This document shows, in pieces, positions 47,201 through 53,773 of a DNA stretch of 64,000 bases; the first letter of the stretch is position 1; every line of letters starts with the position of its first letter. The notes below the pieces were generated by a model. The model was not told the origin of the DNA and did no database searches. It worked only from the letters and a program-made list of their open reading frames with translations. The stretch lies in NCBI RefSeq assembly GCF_003185655.1, contig NZ_QHJQ01000004.1:248001-312000 (forward strand). Reading direction: 5' to 3'. The translations under genes were made by a program, and so were the position numbers. The stretch comes from Coraliomargarita sinensis. Lineage in GTDB: Bacteria; Verrucomicrobiota; Verrucomicrobiia; Opitutales; Coraliomargaritaceae.

Positions 47201-49110
47201 AGCAATCTTGATAGCTGTCCGTGGGCATGGTGCAGCGGATCCTCAGGATCGATCGGAAGCGCCGGTTTGGCCGTGGTCGCAACTGCCGACAGGATGGTGT
47301 CCAGTACAGTCAAGTTGGCCGATCGTGACAACTGTTGCATCGCTTTCGCCGATTCAAGGCGGACGCGGACATCCGCATCGGTCAGCAGCCCAGCGAGCAC
47401 CGACGCACTGCTGTCATCGGCAATTCCCCCCAGAGCCATGCAAGCCCCTGCGCGCGACCTACCCCCATCCGGATCAGTCGCCATGCTGTGCAATGTCGGA
47501 AGAAGCGTGGCGTGCTCGGCAGTACGGCTGGCCAGTTCATTGGCAGCTTTTTGCTGCACATTTGAAGACCAGCTGTTCAAATCACTCAGAAGATCATTAC
47601 TACTGCGCCCGGATGCATCGAAGCTAGCCGAGAACAGGGCATCCGCGACCTCGGCACTGCTCAGCCAATCCGCCGGGTCCTGATTGCGCCCGGTAATGTG
47701 CAACTGACGCAGGGGCATCGCATAGGTCAGCAGGGCTGGCGTCGACATCCAAAACTGATCTTTCCACTGCAAGCTGTTGCTTGAATCATTCACATCGTAG
47801 TCGAAGCCCCAATCCCAACGCCGGTTAAAGTCCAGCAGCCAGCTGATTTCACTGAAGTGGGCGGCCGCAGCCTCTTCGCCGCCAACGTTGGCACCCAAGG
47901 GTGTCCACAGGAAATTGAAGAAAGGACCGGTATGACCGCTCTCGCGCTCTTTGGCGCTGGCAACCGAAAGCTTGGCAAAATATGTGCGCTCGAAATCCCG
48001 TGTAGAATCGAGCGCAAAGGCCAGGGCCGCGGCACCTGACTTGCCGTTGCCTGCATGCTTTTGCGTCGTTGGCTCATGCTCGCCATAGGACATGCTTCCC
48101 CAGCCGGCATGGTATCCGACATATTTGCTCATCCGGTCGATCGCGGCATCGACCTCCGCAACGGAAATGCCACATTCCTTGGCCAGGCGCAGTCCCATAA
48201 AACAGGGCACCACGGTGGAGTTGATCACCCCATAGCCGACCCGATAGGGCCCGTTGAGGGAACCATCCGCGGCCTTGCCGGTGAGCTGGTGGCCCATGGT
48301 GCCGAACAAGCTGGTGCCGTTCGCAATCTGGATCGCCATCGCCTCAATGGTCGGCAACACGCTGGCGTCGTTGGTCTGCAGATAGTATTCCGTGAGTACG
48401 GTCAATTCATGCCCGAGCTTCCAGGAAATTTTACTTTCCCTGTCGATATCGCCGGACTTCCAGAAATCAATCCTCGCCTGATCCACGATCAAGCTGGTGG
48501 CATAGGTCTGGGCCTGACTCTGGCGCGCCGCATTCTTCGGATTCGACGGATCGTTGGCCGCCAGCAAAGCGAGCGCAGCCATGGAAAACTTCCCGGCGTC
48601 TTCATTGGCCATGATGTAATCGAGCCCATTCTCAAGGATGGCTGCCGACTTGGCGCAGTTGTAGGGCGCCGTGGCCGAATAGGCTCCGAGATATTGTAGC
48701 GGCACCTCTACCGTGGTAACGATGTCATCCCGCCATCTCAGCAGCTTGAGCACAGCCGGATTATTGGCCTCCGCATCCCCGATCGCGAGGGCCAGAGTCT
48801 TGCGCGCATCCGAAGTGAACTCCACAGGTTCGGCCCCGGTTCCATCCGCCCCGAGAATCACATCGCCCACGGCCAGGATGCCATCCGCAGGCGAGCCGGT
48901 CTCAACCGTGGTCACCAGAATCTGGCGACTGTCGCGAATGGGGCGATAGAGGTAGCCCCGCATGCCCGTCGGCCCGAGGTTGTAGCGGTAATCGTGGTCC
49001 GGCACCCCACCATTGGTCAAATCCGGCGGTGTCGCGTGGGACACGATTGAAAACAATGGCAGCAGGAAGCAGAGAAACAGAGTTCTCTTGAAGGAGAATA
49101 CTTTATTCAT
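38275..49110 (-). CDS. Giant exported PDZ/toroid protein with tandem cadherin/Ig-like repeats
   Basis: 3611 residues. Signal peptide (LFLCFLLPLFSIVSHA). Residues 30-1000 parallel the 1261-residue protein at 27764: PDZ-like GSPADGILAVGDVILGADG, PYNCAKSAAILENGL, helical toroid, HEAT-like repeats, YTWRKLHGAGNVTF. Two YVHEPFDYPVG modules follow (starting near 1008 and 1378), each ending DDIRxGxTxAxV. Then about eight repeats of about 90 residues (NDAPVANDDSATVDEDG to YTPNADYNGTDSFTF), five He_PIG-like domains (LTVATNGDLSGTPSNSDVG), two PKD-like domains, and a LamG-like domain with YDASDASTIIESAGL. No PEP-CTERM tail or sortase motif at the C-terminus (MYILSE). Likely a cell-surface or released adhesin/glycan-binding protein. 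Site E lies 109 bp upstream. Confidence 0.85.
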   Translation of the reverse strand: MNKVFSFKRTLFLCFLLPLFSIVSHATPPDLTNGGVPDHDYRYNLGPTGMRGYLYRPIRDSRQILVTTVETGSPADGILAVGDVILGADGTGAEPVEFTSDARKTLALAIGDAEANNPAVLKLLRWRDDIVTTVEVPLQYLGAYSATAPYNCAKSAAILENGLDYIMANEDAGKFSMAALALLAANDPSNPKNAARQSQAQTYATSLIVDQARIDFWKSGDIDRESKISWKLGHELTVLTEYYLQTNDASVLPTIEAMAIQIANGTSLFGTMGHQLTGKAADGSLNGPYRVGYGVINSTVVPCFMGLRLAKECGISVAEVDAAIDRMSKYVGYHAGWGSMSYGEHEPTTQKHAGNGKSGAAALAFALDSTRDFERTYFAKLSVASAKERESGHTGPFFNFLWTPLGANVGGEEAAAAHFSEISWLLDFNRRWDWGFDYDVNDSSNSLQWKDQFWMSTPALLTYAMPLRQLHITGRNQDPADWLSSAEVADALFSASFDASGRSSNDLLSDLNSWSSNVQQKAANELASRTAEHATLLPTLHSMATDPDGGRSRAGACMALGGIADDSSASVLAGLLTDADVRVRLESAKAMQQLSRSANLTVLDTILSAVATTAKPALPIDPEDPLHHAHGQLSRLLFNSDGTFGPQGVIAGNQLDGVDRNLLYPAIRAVAEHPQALTRNSLVQTYPSLAPEDFEPMVGTVLKSAMSVVLADRMFAGADRKAAIQYLQANDVMDGVPASIYLFNDSVERTGAVNNLGSYGASVDDVTPSADVEFFLKKLLTGGYQAAAQAALDAIAADSDPESLTSLKRFDSVSADDSQLTLPADQTQLHATVTNLGEVDTVYTWRKLHGAGNVTFSINGTTASSTTTVQFDGTPGKYTFEVVASDEYELTEVSETVAVTLYDTDGTLPANDPPVANAQTVSVAPAVRAAITLGGSDPEGLPLVYFVATSPKHGVLSGTAPNLIYTANYTYTLGSDSFDFIVMDSEGNTDTATVTINVDPDAGIEQYVHEPFDYPVGLLAGNTGGTGFVGAWADGPEPGTASIYDETTAVTPVDTGYGTLSWDGVLDNMPRTQTGTANFVGGTANDGDKWESYRTLAQDAGTMAGADGVLWVSMLWHKEGWSWGQHGALALATDCFKSKSRALDTSGSYGSGAGDGLGLAWSGTNTKDYSVAVFNGGSQVDLAIRSGQLNKDYLLVLKFEFGATDKVSAFAFEETTIVDEAVFEAYAVTATGVVDESTLNILTFSNVRGDHAYDDIRVGNTLASVAAFAENNYDVTSPTPDPMTFDVAPVAQGYSSITMTATTASDPSGVEYYFTCTAGGAPDSGWQDSPIYTVDGLTPETEFTFTVVARDKSVNKNMTAPSSPLSATTESQSDLYVHEPFDYPVGPLAGASGGVGLSGAWADGPESGTASVYDETTAVTPVDTGYGTLSWDGVLNNLPDTQTGTANFVGGTANDGDKWESYRPLALDAGTLAGADGVLWASMLWHKGSYSFGQHGALALTTDSFKSRSTALDTSGSYGSGAGDGLGLAWKGSNSTDYSVAVFNGGSQVDIAHQPGQGDRDYVVVLKFEFGATDKVSVYAFEESETLDEAVFEANAVSASGVVDESTLNILTFSNARGDHAYDDIRIGKTFATVVGGDSTGGNNAPVADDQSVSTDEDTSVAVTLTATDVDGDPLTYAVVTGPANGTLTGTAPDLTYAPNGHYNGSDSFTFKASDGTVDSNIATVSITVNAVNDAPVFTSDPFSTSNATQNAAYSDTIAGSATDVDGDTLTYALVSPVTWLSVASDGTLSGTPTSSDVGTNSFTVSVSDGTATAVEATLNITVINTNDAPVANDDSATVDEDGSVAITLTATDLDGDPLTYTVVTAPSNGTLSGTAPDLTYTPNADYNGTDSFTFKANDGTVDSNIATVSITISAINDAPVVLAGDAQTVTLSEGPVATGWSFAPWTGDADADISSAYTYTVAHNFGNNHGGPVTVNGVAFEEAFASSGTGWTIAGTQSNWNGDDDALITDGSEDLAEEFVYNGDPRTVTLSGLTVGETYQVDFYSVAWEDDDRIQTFSATGGEFMDINQSVYGNNNGIRITCVYTATATTQEFTITPASGSTFHLYAMTNRVTPDTVITAVATLDGTVTDADVGDIVTTTWSTFSGPATAVFGDEAAVDTTASFDTAGTYVLRLTADDGTVQPFDDVTITVEEDTSNTAPVASDDSVTTDEDSAVGITLVATDADPGDTLAYSVVSGPSNGTLSGTAPDLTYTPNGDYNGSDSFTFVANDGTVDSNIATVSITVTAVNDAPVANDDLATTAEDTDVAITLTGSDADVGDTLSYSVVTGPANGSLSGTAPNLTYTPNPDYNGSDSFTFVANDGTVDSNIATVSLTINPINNAPSVDAGTNQTVSLDGASGPWTPTDITTTAWYDASDASTIIESAGLVSQWNDKSGNANHMKQASASSQPVTGARSINGLNVMDFDGADALQEDSNAFGATIDDAFVFMVVQRDRAQEEREDFFELNPDWYLQTWVWDNPDAMFRFYSNGTAVSLRNYVPNTSGVTTLLGAYDSTTEDIKQLWVNGVNEAEGVSAGVTTTTSGVMIGAGGTTDDFDGAVAEFITIGSTVSAETRQKIEGYLAHKWGFAASLPAGHPYKDAAPQGNLATTVALDGTVSDPDVGDTVTTTWSVSSSPASVSFDDASAVDTNASFDTLGDYVLRLTADDGTDQSFDEVTITVAGPNTAPTWTANPVDEVDATEDAAYSSTLADDASDADSDSLTYAKVSGPAWLTVATNGDLSGTPSNSDVGANSFTVSVSDGAAPAVEATLNITVINTNDAPVFAADPFNAVDATEDTLYNASIAGSASDADSDPLTYAKVSGPAWLTVATNGDLSGTPSNDDVGSVPFTISVTDSIIATPIEATLNITVNNTNDAPIANDDSAASDEDNAVAITLTASDVDVGDTLSYSVVTGPANGSLSGTAPNLTYTPVANFNGSDSFTFVANDGTVDSNTATVSITVNAVNDAPVAHDQSGTTNEDTAVAVTLTASDVEGDALTYMVTGAPTNGTLSGTAPDLTYTPNANYNGSDSFTFVANDGTVDSNTATVSITVNAVNDTPVFTSDPFSAGDATEDAAYSDTIAGSATDADGDTLTYALVSPATWLSVASDGTLNGTPTNDDVGANSFTVSVSDGTAPAVEATLNITVINTNDASVANDDSATVDEDSSVVVTLTATDVDVGDTLTYTVVTGPTNGSLSGTAPDLTYTPNADYNGTDSFTFTANDGTVDSNTATVSITVNAVNDTPVADDQSVSTDEDIAAAVTLTASDVDIGDTLTYSVVAAPSNGILSGTAPSLTYTPNSNYNGTDSFTFKANDGTVDSNTATVSITINPINDAPVFASDPFSTGEATEDAAYSDTIAGSASDVEGETITYAKVDGPAWLAVASDGTLSGTPGSADVGSNSFMVSASDGTNTTPANLNIEVFGLVVEDYAYAETLIDGTVSGTITDTFSSDNNYETITEEESNGKPTDRYSFLEHKWEFDVAGGTTVSFNVEAHHSANGEGDNFTFAYSSTGVDGVYTDMLTVTKTADDNTAQSFTLPGGTSGIIHVRVLDTDTTAGNRTLDTLSVDQMYILSE

Positions 49111-49218
49111 AGTTAGGGGAAGTAGACTTAGGATAAGGTTTGTAGGATCAGACCTGGAAACTTGAATTAGATGAATGATTCCAACCTAAGCTAATACGAG
49201 ATATTATTGTCAGTCTTG

Positions 49219-49237
49219 CTCGTATCTTTCCGGTCAT
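49219..49237 (-). promoter_or_regulatory. 19-bp regulatory element, site E
   Basis: Plus-strand CTCGTATCTTTCCGGTCAT, 109 bp upstream of the giant gene. Toward the gene, after 18 bp, ATACGAG recurs inverted (ATACGAG near 49196), giving a possible two-fold site here. Confidence 0.6.
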
Positions 49238-49662
49238 GCTTTGAGCAAGAAGCCATAATGATAACCTGCATCTTCTTCCACTTCCTGCGGCTTAAAACAT
49301 GTCGGCCATCAAATGATTCCAGCTATTTTCGCTCACTTCAAACGAGGGCAGACAAACACCGGAATGATCCGCTTTTTTGCTCCCCAAAGACGTTCGCTCA
49401 CTTGGCGCCTGTAACGACGAAGAAACAGGAGCTAATACCGATTAATATGTTATGATCCGAAGGGTCGCAGGGCCCTGGAAGCGCTTGCTGGAATTACGTA
49501 GTGCGCCGCTTTAGCAAGCACTCCGCAGGCAACTTGGGTAGCGCTACGTGGCGCACGACGAACTTTTTACAGGCAGTTAAAGGTCAAAACTGTATGGCAC
49601 TAACTTAAGCATCTAAATCGAACTTTCATCTTATATTTACAGATTTTAGGCCATCCCAACCC
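49238..49662. other. Intergenic region, no gene recognised
   Basis: Contains a palindrome-rich stretch near 49495-49560 with GTAGTGCGCCGC and GCTACGTGGCGCAC, resembling a decayed REP. Otherwise featureless. Confidence 0.45.
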
Positions 49663-49746
49663 GGACGCCTGAGGGCAGGACGTCCCTACCTGCATATCGG
49701 ATCAACACTTGGTTTCGAGGGTAGGGACGGCTGCCCTCAGCCGTCC
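49663..49746. repeat. REP-like hairpin, family 1 (second copy)
   Basis: GGACGCCTGAGGGCAGGACG and CCTACC pair with GGTAGGGACGGCTGCCCTCA and GCCGTCC with few mismatches. The arm is shared with 31728-31799. Confidence 0.75.
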
Positions 49747-49788
49747 GCGATCAGTTCGACCAGCAAGCCAATTCTCCCCGTTTAATTT

Positions 49789-49806
49789 CTTAAGTTAGCG
49801 CCATTC
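49789..49806. repeat. 18-bp repeated motif (copy 2)
   Basis: CTTAAGTTAGCGCCATTC, one base different from 38252-38269. Both copies lie immediately after the 3' end of a minus-strand gene or pseudogene. Confidence 0.5.
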
Positions 49807-49829
49807 AGGTCATAACTTTTTAAAATTAG

Positions 49830-50283
49830 TATAAGGTTCAAAGTGGATTTCGAGCCTGCCGAATCTGGACCCTGCGGGGGAAAGGCACCTTCACCATCTC
49901 CTAGTTGGTGGAATCCGGATCGGAATCCGCCACCCAGGTGGGTACTGTCCCGCTGTCGGTGAAGTCGCTGGGATCCGTCGAAAACTGCACGGTATACCTC
50001 ACGCTGCCCGAAGTTCCGTGGTCCTTGCGCCGCAGGAAGTAGAATTCCATCACACGCCCTGCCCCTTTCTGGACGAACGACCCGCCGTTGGAAGAACCAT
50101 CGGTGGCAAGCTTGGGCTTCCCTCCCAGAGAAGAGGGTCTCCACTCCCCTTCTGGATCTTCCATGAACGACTCCCGGTAATGATCGACTCGGTCCAACCT
50201 GTGGGGAAGTCCGCCGATCCAACGAAACTTTCATCCAGCATGCTAACTGCATGCACATGACTGGTTAGGAGCGCCAAGGACAA
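49830..50283 (-). pseudogene. Broken gene for a short secreted protein
   Basis: Minus strand from 50283: signal-like MSLALLTSHVHAVSMLDESF and VGSADFPTGWTESIITGS, then a frameshift into EWRPSSLGGKPKLATDG, VQKGAGRVMEFYFLRRKDHG, VRYTVQFSTDPSDFTDSGT, VPTWVADSDPDSTN-stop and a further MVKVPFPRRVQIRQAR-like tail. The last part resembles the C-terminal LamG/sandwich end of verrucomicrobial PEP-CTERM or autotransporter-like proteins. At least one frameshift and one stop make it non-functional. Confidence 0.65.
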
Positions 50284-50413
50284 CAGAGCAGAGAATTACA
50301 GATTGATTGAAAAGGTACAAGTGAAGCCAAAGACTTGTGCTGGACCAATTGGTTGATGCCAATCACTAAGGAAGCCTTTCTTCAAACCGTAATAAAAAAA
50401 ACGAAGTAACATC

Positions 50414-51154
50414 ATGAAATGCAGCCTAGTCTTTTCATCCATTTTAATAACCGTTGCACTTTGCTCAGCACAACCAGTCTGTTGCGAAAATGCGCCGAAA
50501 GCCAGCGCTCTTCCGGACCCTACCAATGAAGCCGCACTTCTGGAAGCCGGTTTTAAACCCCTCTTCAATGGCAAGGACCTTGCTGGATGGAAGAAAGTGG
50601 GCGGCAATGCCAGCTATGAAGTCAAGAACGGCGCAATCCGTGGATTTGGGACTAAGATCAATCGCAACACCTTTCTTCGAACCGAAAAAGACTACAGTGA
50701 TTTCATCTTCGTATTTCAGATGAAGATGTTGGACCGCAAGGGCAACTCGGGTTGCCAATTCCGCTCGAATCATAGAGAGGGCAATGGTCGCGTCTACGGT
50801 TACCAGTGCGAACATGACAACTTCAAGAAAGGCAAGCGCGCCTGGACCGCTGGTGTCTATGATGAAGCACGACGGGGCTGGCTCTACCCCGGCAAGTTGG
50901 GTGGCAACGATGAAGTGACCAAACAGGCGTTCACCGAACAGGGCGTAAAACTCTTCGACTGGGACGGCTGGAACACCATCGTCATCCGTTGTCAAGGCCG
51001 CCACATTCAAACATGGCTGAACGGGGAGAAACGGGCCGACTTCATTGACAAGGATGAAGAGAATTTCAGCCCCGAAGGCTTTTTCGGCTTACAAGTACAT
51101 AGTGGCGAGTCAGGTGACATCCTGTGGCGGAATATATACATCAAGGAGCTATGA
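50414..51154 (+). CDS. DUF1080 (3-keto-disaccharide hydrolase-like) protein
   Basis: 246 residues with signal peptide (SSILITVALCSAQPVCC). Concanavalin-like sandwich of the DUF1080 type: FKPLFNGKDLAGWKKVGGN at 47-65, SYEVKNGAIRGFGTK, DFIFVFQMKMLDRKGNSGCQ, WNTIVIRCQGRHIQTWLNG, GFFGLQVHSGESGDILWRNI. Some members hydrolyse 3-keto-glucosides after oxidation by Gfo/Idh/MocA enzymes, and such genes lie nearby (51332, 54489). Transcribed alone on the plus strand and convergent with 51332. The 177 bp between them contain nothing recognised. Confidence 0.88.
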   Translation: MKCSLVFSSILITVALCSAQPVCCENAPKASALPDPTNEAALLEAGFKPLFNGKDLAGWKKVGGNASYEVKNGAIRGFGTKINRNTFLRTEKDYSDFIFVFQMKMLDRKGNSGCQFRSNHREGNGRVYGYQCEHDNFKKGKRAWTAGVYDEARRGWLYPGKLGGNDEVTKQAFTEQGVKLFDWDGWNTIVIRCQGRHIQTWLNGEKRADFIDKDEENFSPEGFFGLQVHSGESGDILWRNIYIKEL

Positions 51155-51331
51155 CATGAACCCGGTGGGAAACATGGACCTCGGGTCCGTGGCCGGTTAT
51201 CATCATGTGCGAATTTTGCACGCCCGGAGGTGGCCATGATACCCAGTACAGTGTTTTCGAATCGGTCAGCGTCGCCCCAATACCCGGAGGAGCCCGTTAT
51301 CGGAAAGGAAGACGGGAATGGTGGAATTTGG

Positions 51332-52825
51332 TTAGAGCTTCGACTTTAAGAAAGCGTTATTAGCGAGTTCAGGCACCTCAAATCCCTTTCGGAATTGCGG
51401 GCGATTGAATGCCGCAGCGTTCGCCGGCCCGGAAACATCTCCAGTGGCAGGGTTCAAGATGACATTTGAACCCACCGTGCAAAGGGTCTTCTCGAAATCG
51501 ATATTCCAATTTTTCAGCTGCTTCGATTGACGCTCGATCACATCGGCAAACTCTGCGGTTTGCGGCAAAACAGACGGTAACTTTGCCAGTGGCACTTGTT
51601 CGCCGGTGCGCAGTGAGATGTTGGCAAAATGAGGAATCGCTGCCGACTTGCACGAATTGATCAGTGGAGCTCGTAGATCCTGCGTCCGACGTGAACGAAC
51701 CGCATCGAAAAAGTTCAGCATGTGCCAACGACCCGCATCGCCGGGAAACTTGGCGATCTTGGTTTTTCCGTCAGGACCCAGAACGTAACCACCACCACGA
51801 CCACCGCGGAATTCACCGCCTTCGCAATTGACGACAATACCGATGCGAATGCCCTTGTAGTTCGCCGGGACATTGGCGTCCGGTTTTAAACTCATGTCGT
51901 TGACCTCAAAGTAACAAGGCACCCCATTGAGCTGGTAGGTCGCGAACTGCATATTGGCCGTCTCGCCCGCATCATCCCATCCAAAGCGACCACCATAACT
52001 AAAGACCTCCGTTGGCATTTCGGGGTCACCTAAAAGCCAGCTGATGAGGTCAAACTCATGCGGACCCTGATTACCAATATCGCCATTGCCGGTATTGTAG
52101 TCCCAATGCCAATCGTAGTGCAATTGTGGGCGGTAGATCGGTTTGTCCTGCGACGGCCCCAACCACAAGTTGTAGTCGAGGGAAGCCGGAGGCACCAGAG
52201 GCTGGTCGAGTTTGCCAATCGAATTGCGATTTTTGATACACAGCCCGTGCACGGATTGAATTGCGCCCAAATTGCCCTCTTTGAGGTATTTAAATGCGTC
52301 GATTAAACCAGAGTCCGACCGGTTTTGCGTGCCCGCCTGCACGATTTGTCCGTATTTTTCGACAGCCGCGAGCATTTGATTGCTCTCCCATACCGTGTGG
52401 GAAACGGGCTTTTCGACGTAAACATCTTTACCTGCCTGGCAGGCATGAATGGTGTGCAAGGCGTGCCAGTGGTTCGGGCTGGCTATAAACACCGCGTCAA
52501 TGTCTTTGCGCTCAAGCAGCTTGCGATAATCGCGGATCATAGCCGGCTTCGTACCCGCCCGAGCGGCTGCCTTTTCCATGTGCTCCGTATCCGGATCACA
52601 CACGGCCACCAACTTCGCATTCTTGATATATCCCTTCTTGGTCTGAAAGAGGAATTGTCCCAGCAAAGAATTGCCGCGCCCACCCAGACCAATGAAACCC
52701 ACGCGGATTTGCTCGTTGGCTCCTACCACATCCTGCCCTCTCAACGCCATCGTCGATGCTATAAAACCACCGGATGTCGCTAAAAAACGGCGACGGGAAA
52801 ATACGTTCACATCAGAAGATTTCAT
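51332..52825 (-). CDS. Tat-exported Gfo/Idh/MocA-family oxidoreductase
   Basis: 497 residues from the ATG at 52825 (an upstream TTG at 52870 would add 15 unconserved residues). Tat leader VFSRRRFLATSGGFIAS. NAD(P)-binding fold with VGFIGLGGRGNSLLGQF, AVCDPDTEHMEKAAARAG, FIASPNHWHALHTIHACQAG, then the hallmark DVYVEKPVSHT; downstream GNGDIGNQGPHEFDLISW with the substrate-site His. Members oxidise or isomerise sugars with tightly bound nucleotide. Site F is 54 bp upstream of the start, the closest of all sites. Convergent with a DUF1080 gene, its likely functional partner. Confidence 0.88.
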   Translation of the reverse strand: MKSSDVNVFSRRRFLATSGGFIASTMALRGQDVVGANEQIRVGFIGLGGRGNSLLGQFLFQTKKGYIKNAKLVAVCDPDTEHMEKAAARAGTKPAMIRDYRKLLERKDIDAVFIASPNHWHALHTIHACQAGKDVYVEKPVSHTVWESNQMLAAVEKYGQIVQAGTQNRSDSGLIDAFKYLKEGNLGAIQSVHGLCIKNRNSIGKLDQPLVPPASLDYNLWLGPSQDKPIYRPQLHYDWHWDYNTGNGDIGNQGPHEFDLISWLLGDPEMPTEVFSYGGRFGWDDAGETANMQFATYQLNGVPCYFEVNDMSLKPDANVPANYKGIRIGIVVNCEGGEFRGGRGGGYVLGPDGKTKIAKFPGDAGRWHMLNFFDAVRSRRTQDLRAPLINSCKSAAIPHFANISLRTGEQVPLAKLPSVLPQTAEFADVIERQSKQLKNWNIDFEKTLCTVGSNVILNPATGDVSGPANAAAFNRPQFRKGFEVPELANNAFLKSKL

Positions 52826-52878
52826 CGGAAAAAATTGAGATTGCCCGTCTCCCTGGTCAAAAAAAATCAAGAAACTTT

Positions 52879-52897
52879 CCCGTATCTTTTTAATCAG
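52879..52897 (-). promoter_or_regulatory. 19-bp regulatory element, site F
   Basis: Plus-strand CCCGTATCTTTTTAATCAG, 54 bp from the start of the oxidoreductase at 52825. Confidence 0.6.
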
Positions 52898-53503
52898 CCT
52901 TATCCTGCCGTATTCGCCTAGTCGTTCCTCCTCTCCGTTTTCTCGATGATAGTCGTTTAACAGCCCTCCGAGTCGGACGCGCGGGGCACCATCCGCCGTT
53001 CAAATTTTACGACCGAACCGCTATTCGATTGGTTCTGAGGGCTGCTCGGAAAAGGGATCAGGTACAGGTTGACACTGCCCAAAATTCGCAAGTCGTTGTT
53101 TTTGATGTATATAAACAAAAAACGTCAACCACTTTGTCGTTGGTTGACGTTTTCTGTTGAATGGCTGGCCAATCACTTTTGAAAAGGCGAACTAATCGTA
53201 ATTGAAGCTAAGTGGTTAACAGCTCCAGAGCCCACTATTAAAGGGATTCCGAGCGTTTCGCCGATTTGATTTCGATCATTCCGATCAAAACCGGAGACTA
53301 CAACCAAAACAGAAAGCTCCCACCAACGCCGATTTCTCTGCACGATTTCAATCATTTCGATCACTTTGACCGTTCCACGGAGCAAAGCGCAGTGCCACCG
53401 GAGGTGACCAAGCGAGCTAGTTCAGTCACGCGGGACTCCGCAACAAAAAGGCCGAAAAATCCCGCACGATTACGATCATTAGTCACCTTCGGTGGCACTT
53501 CTT
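52898..53503. other. Intergenic region with an orphan terminator-like hairpin and GATC-rich repeats
   Basis: 53119-53153 is a perfect hairpin AAAACGTCAACCA/TGGTTGACGTTTT with a 9-base loop, not following a recognised gene. 53270-53375 contains repeated TTCGATCATT-like units that give a meaningless 70-codon frame on the minus strand. No gene accepted. Confidence 0.5.
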
Positions 53504-53702
53504 GGGCAATCGCATCCTGCCGTTTACGGTTCACTTGTCACGGCGTAGCTTTAGCGTAGACGGATCTAACCCGCAATCCGGCCAATACCGAGGCGAAGCC
53601 GACACCCGAAGGCAATATTGCCATCTGCGTTTTCAAGTCGCTTTTTTCTTATTTCCGTAAGTCACTGGCGAGCAGAGCAGATCCAAAGTTTGAAGGGTAC
53701 AC
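53504..53702 (-). mobile_element. IS relic R5
   Basis: Same family and orientation as R1, including the GGGCAATCGCATCCTGC stretch at the inner end. A transposase start is readable on the minus strand (VNRKRQDAIAQE). The leader ORF has lost its frame through small indels. Confidence 0.7.
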
Positions 53703-53773
53703 CCAAAGCCAACTTCACATCCTTCTTCTCCAGCTGTTCTTTAAGTATCTCAAAGGCCAAAAATGAAATGAGG

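Noticed and set aside
53173..53385. 70-codon minus-strand frame ending before a perfect hairpin
   Set aside because: The first half is generated by GATC-rich short repeats and the rest shows no homology; the hairpin position is suggestive but insufficient.
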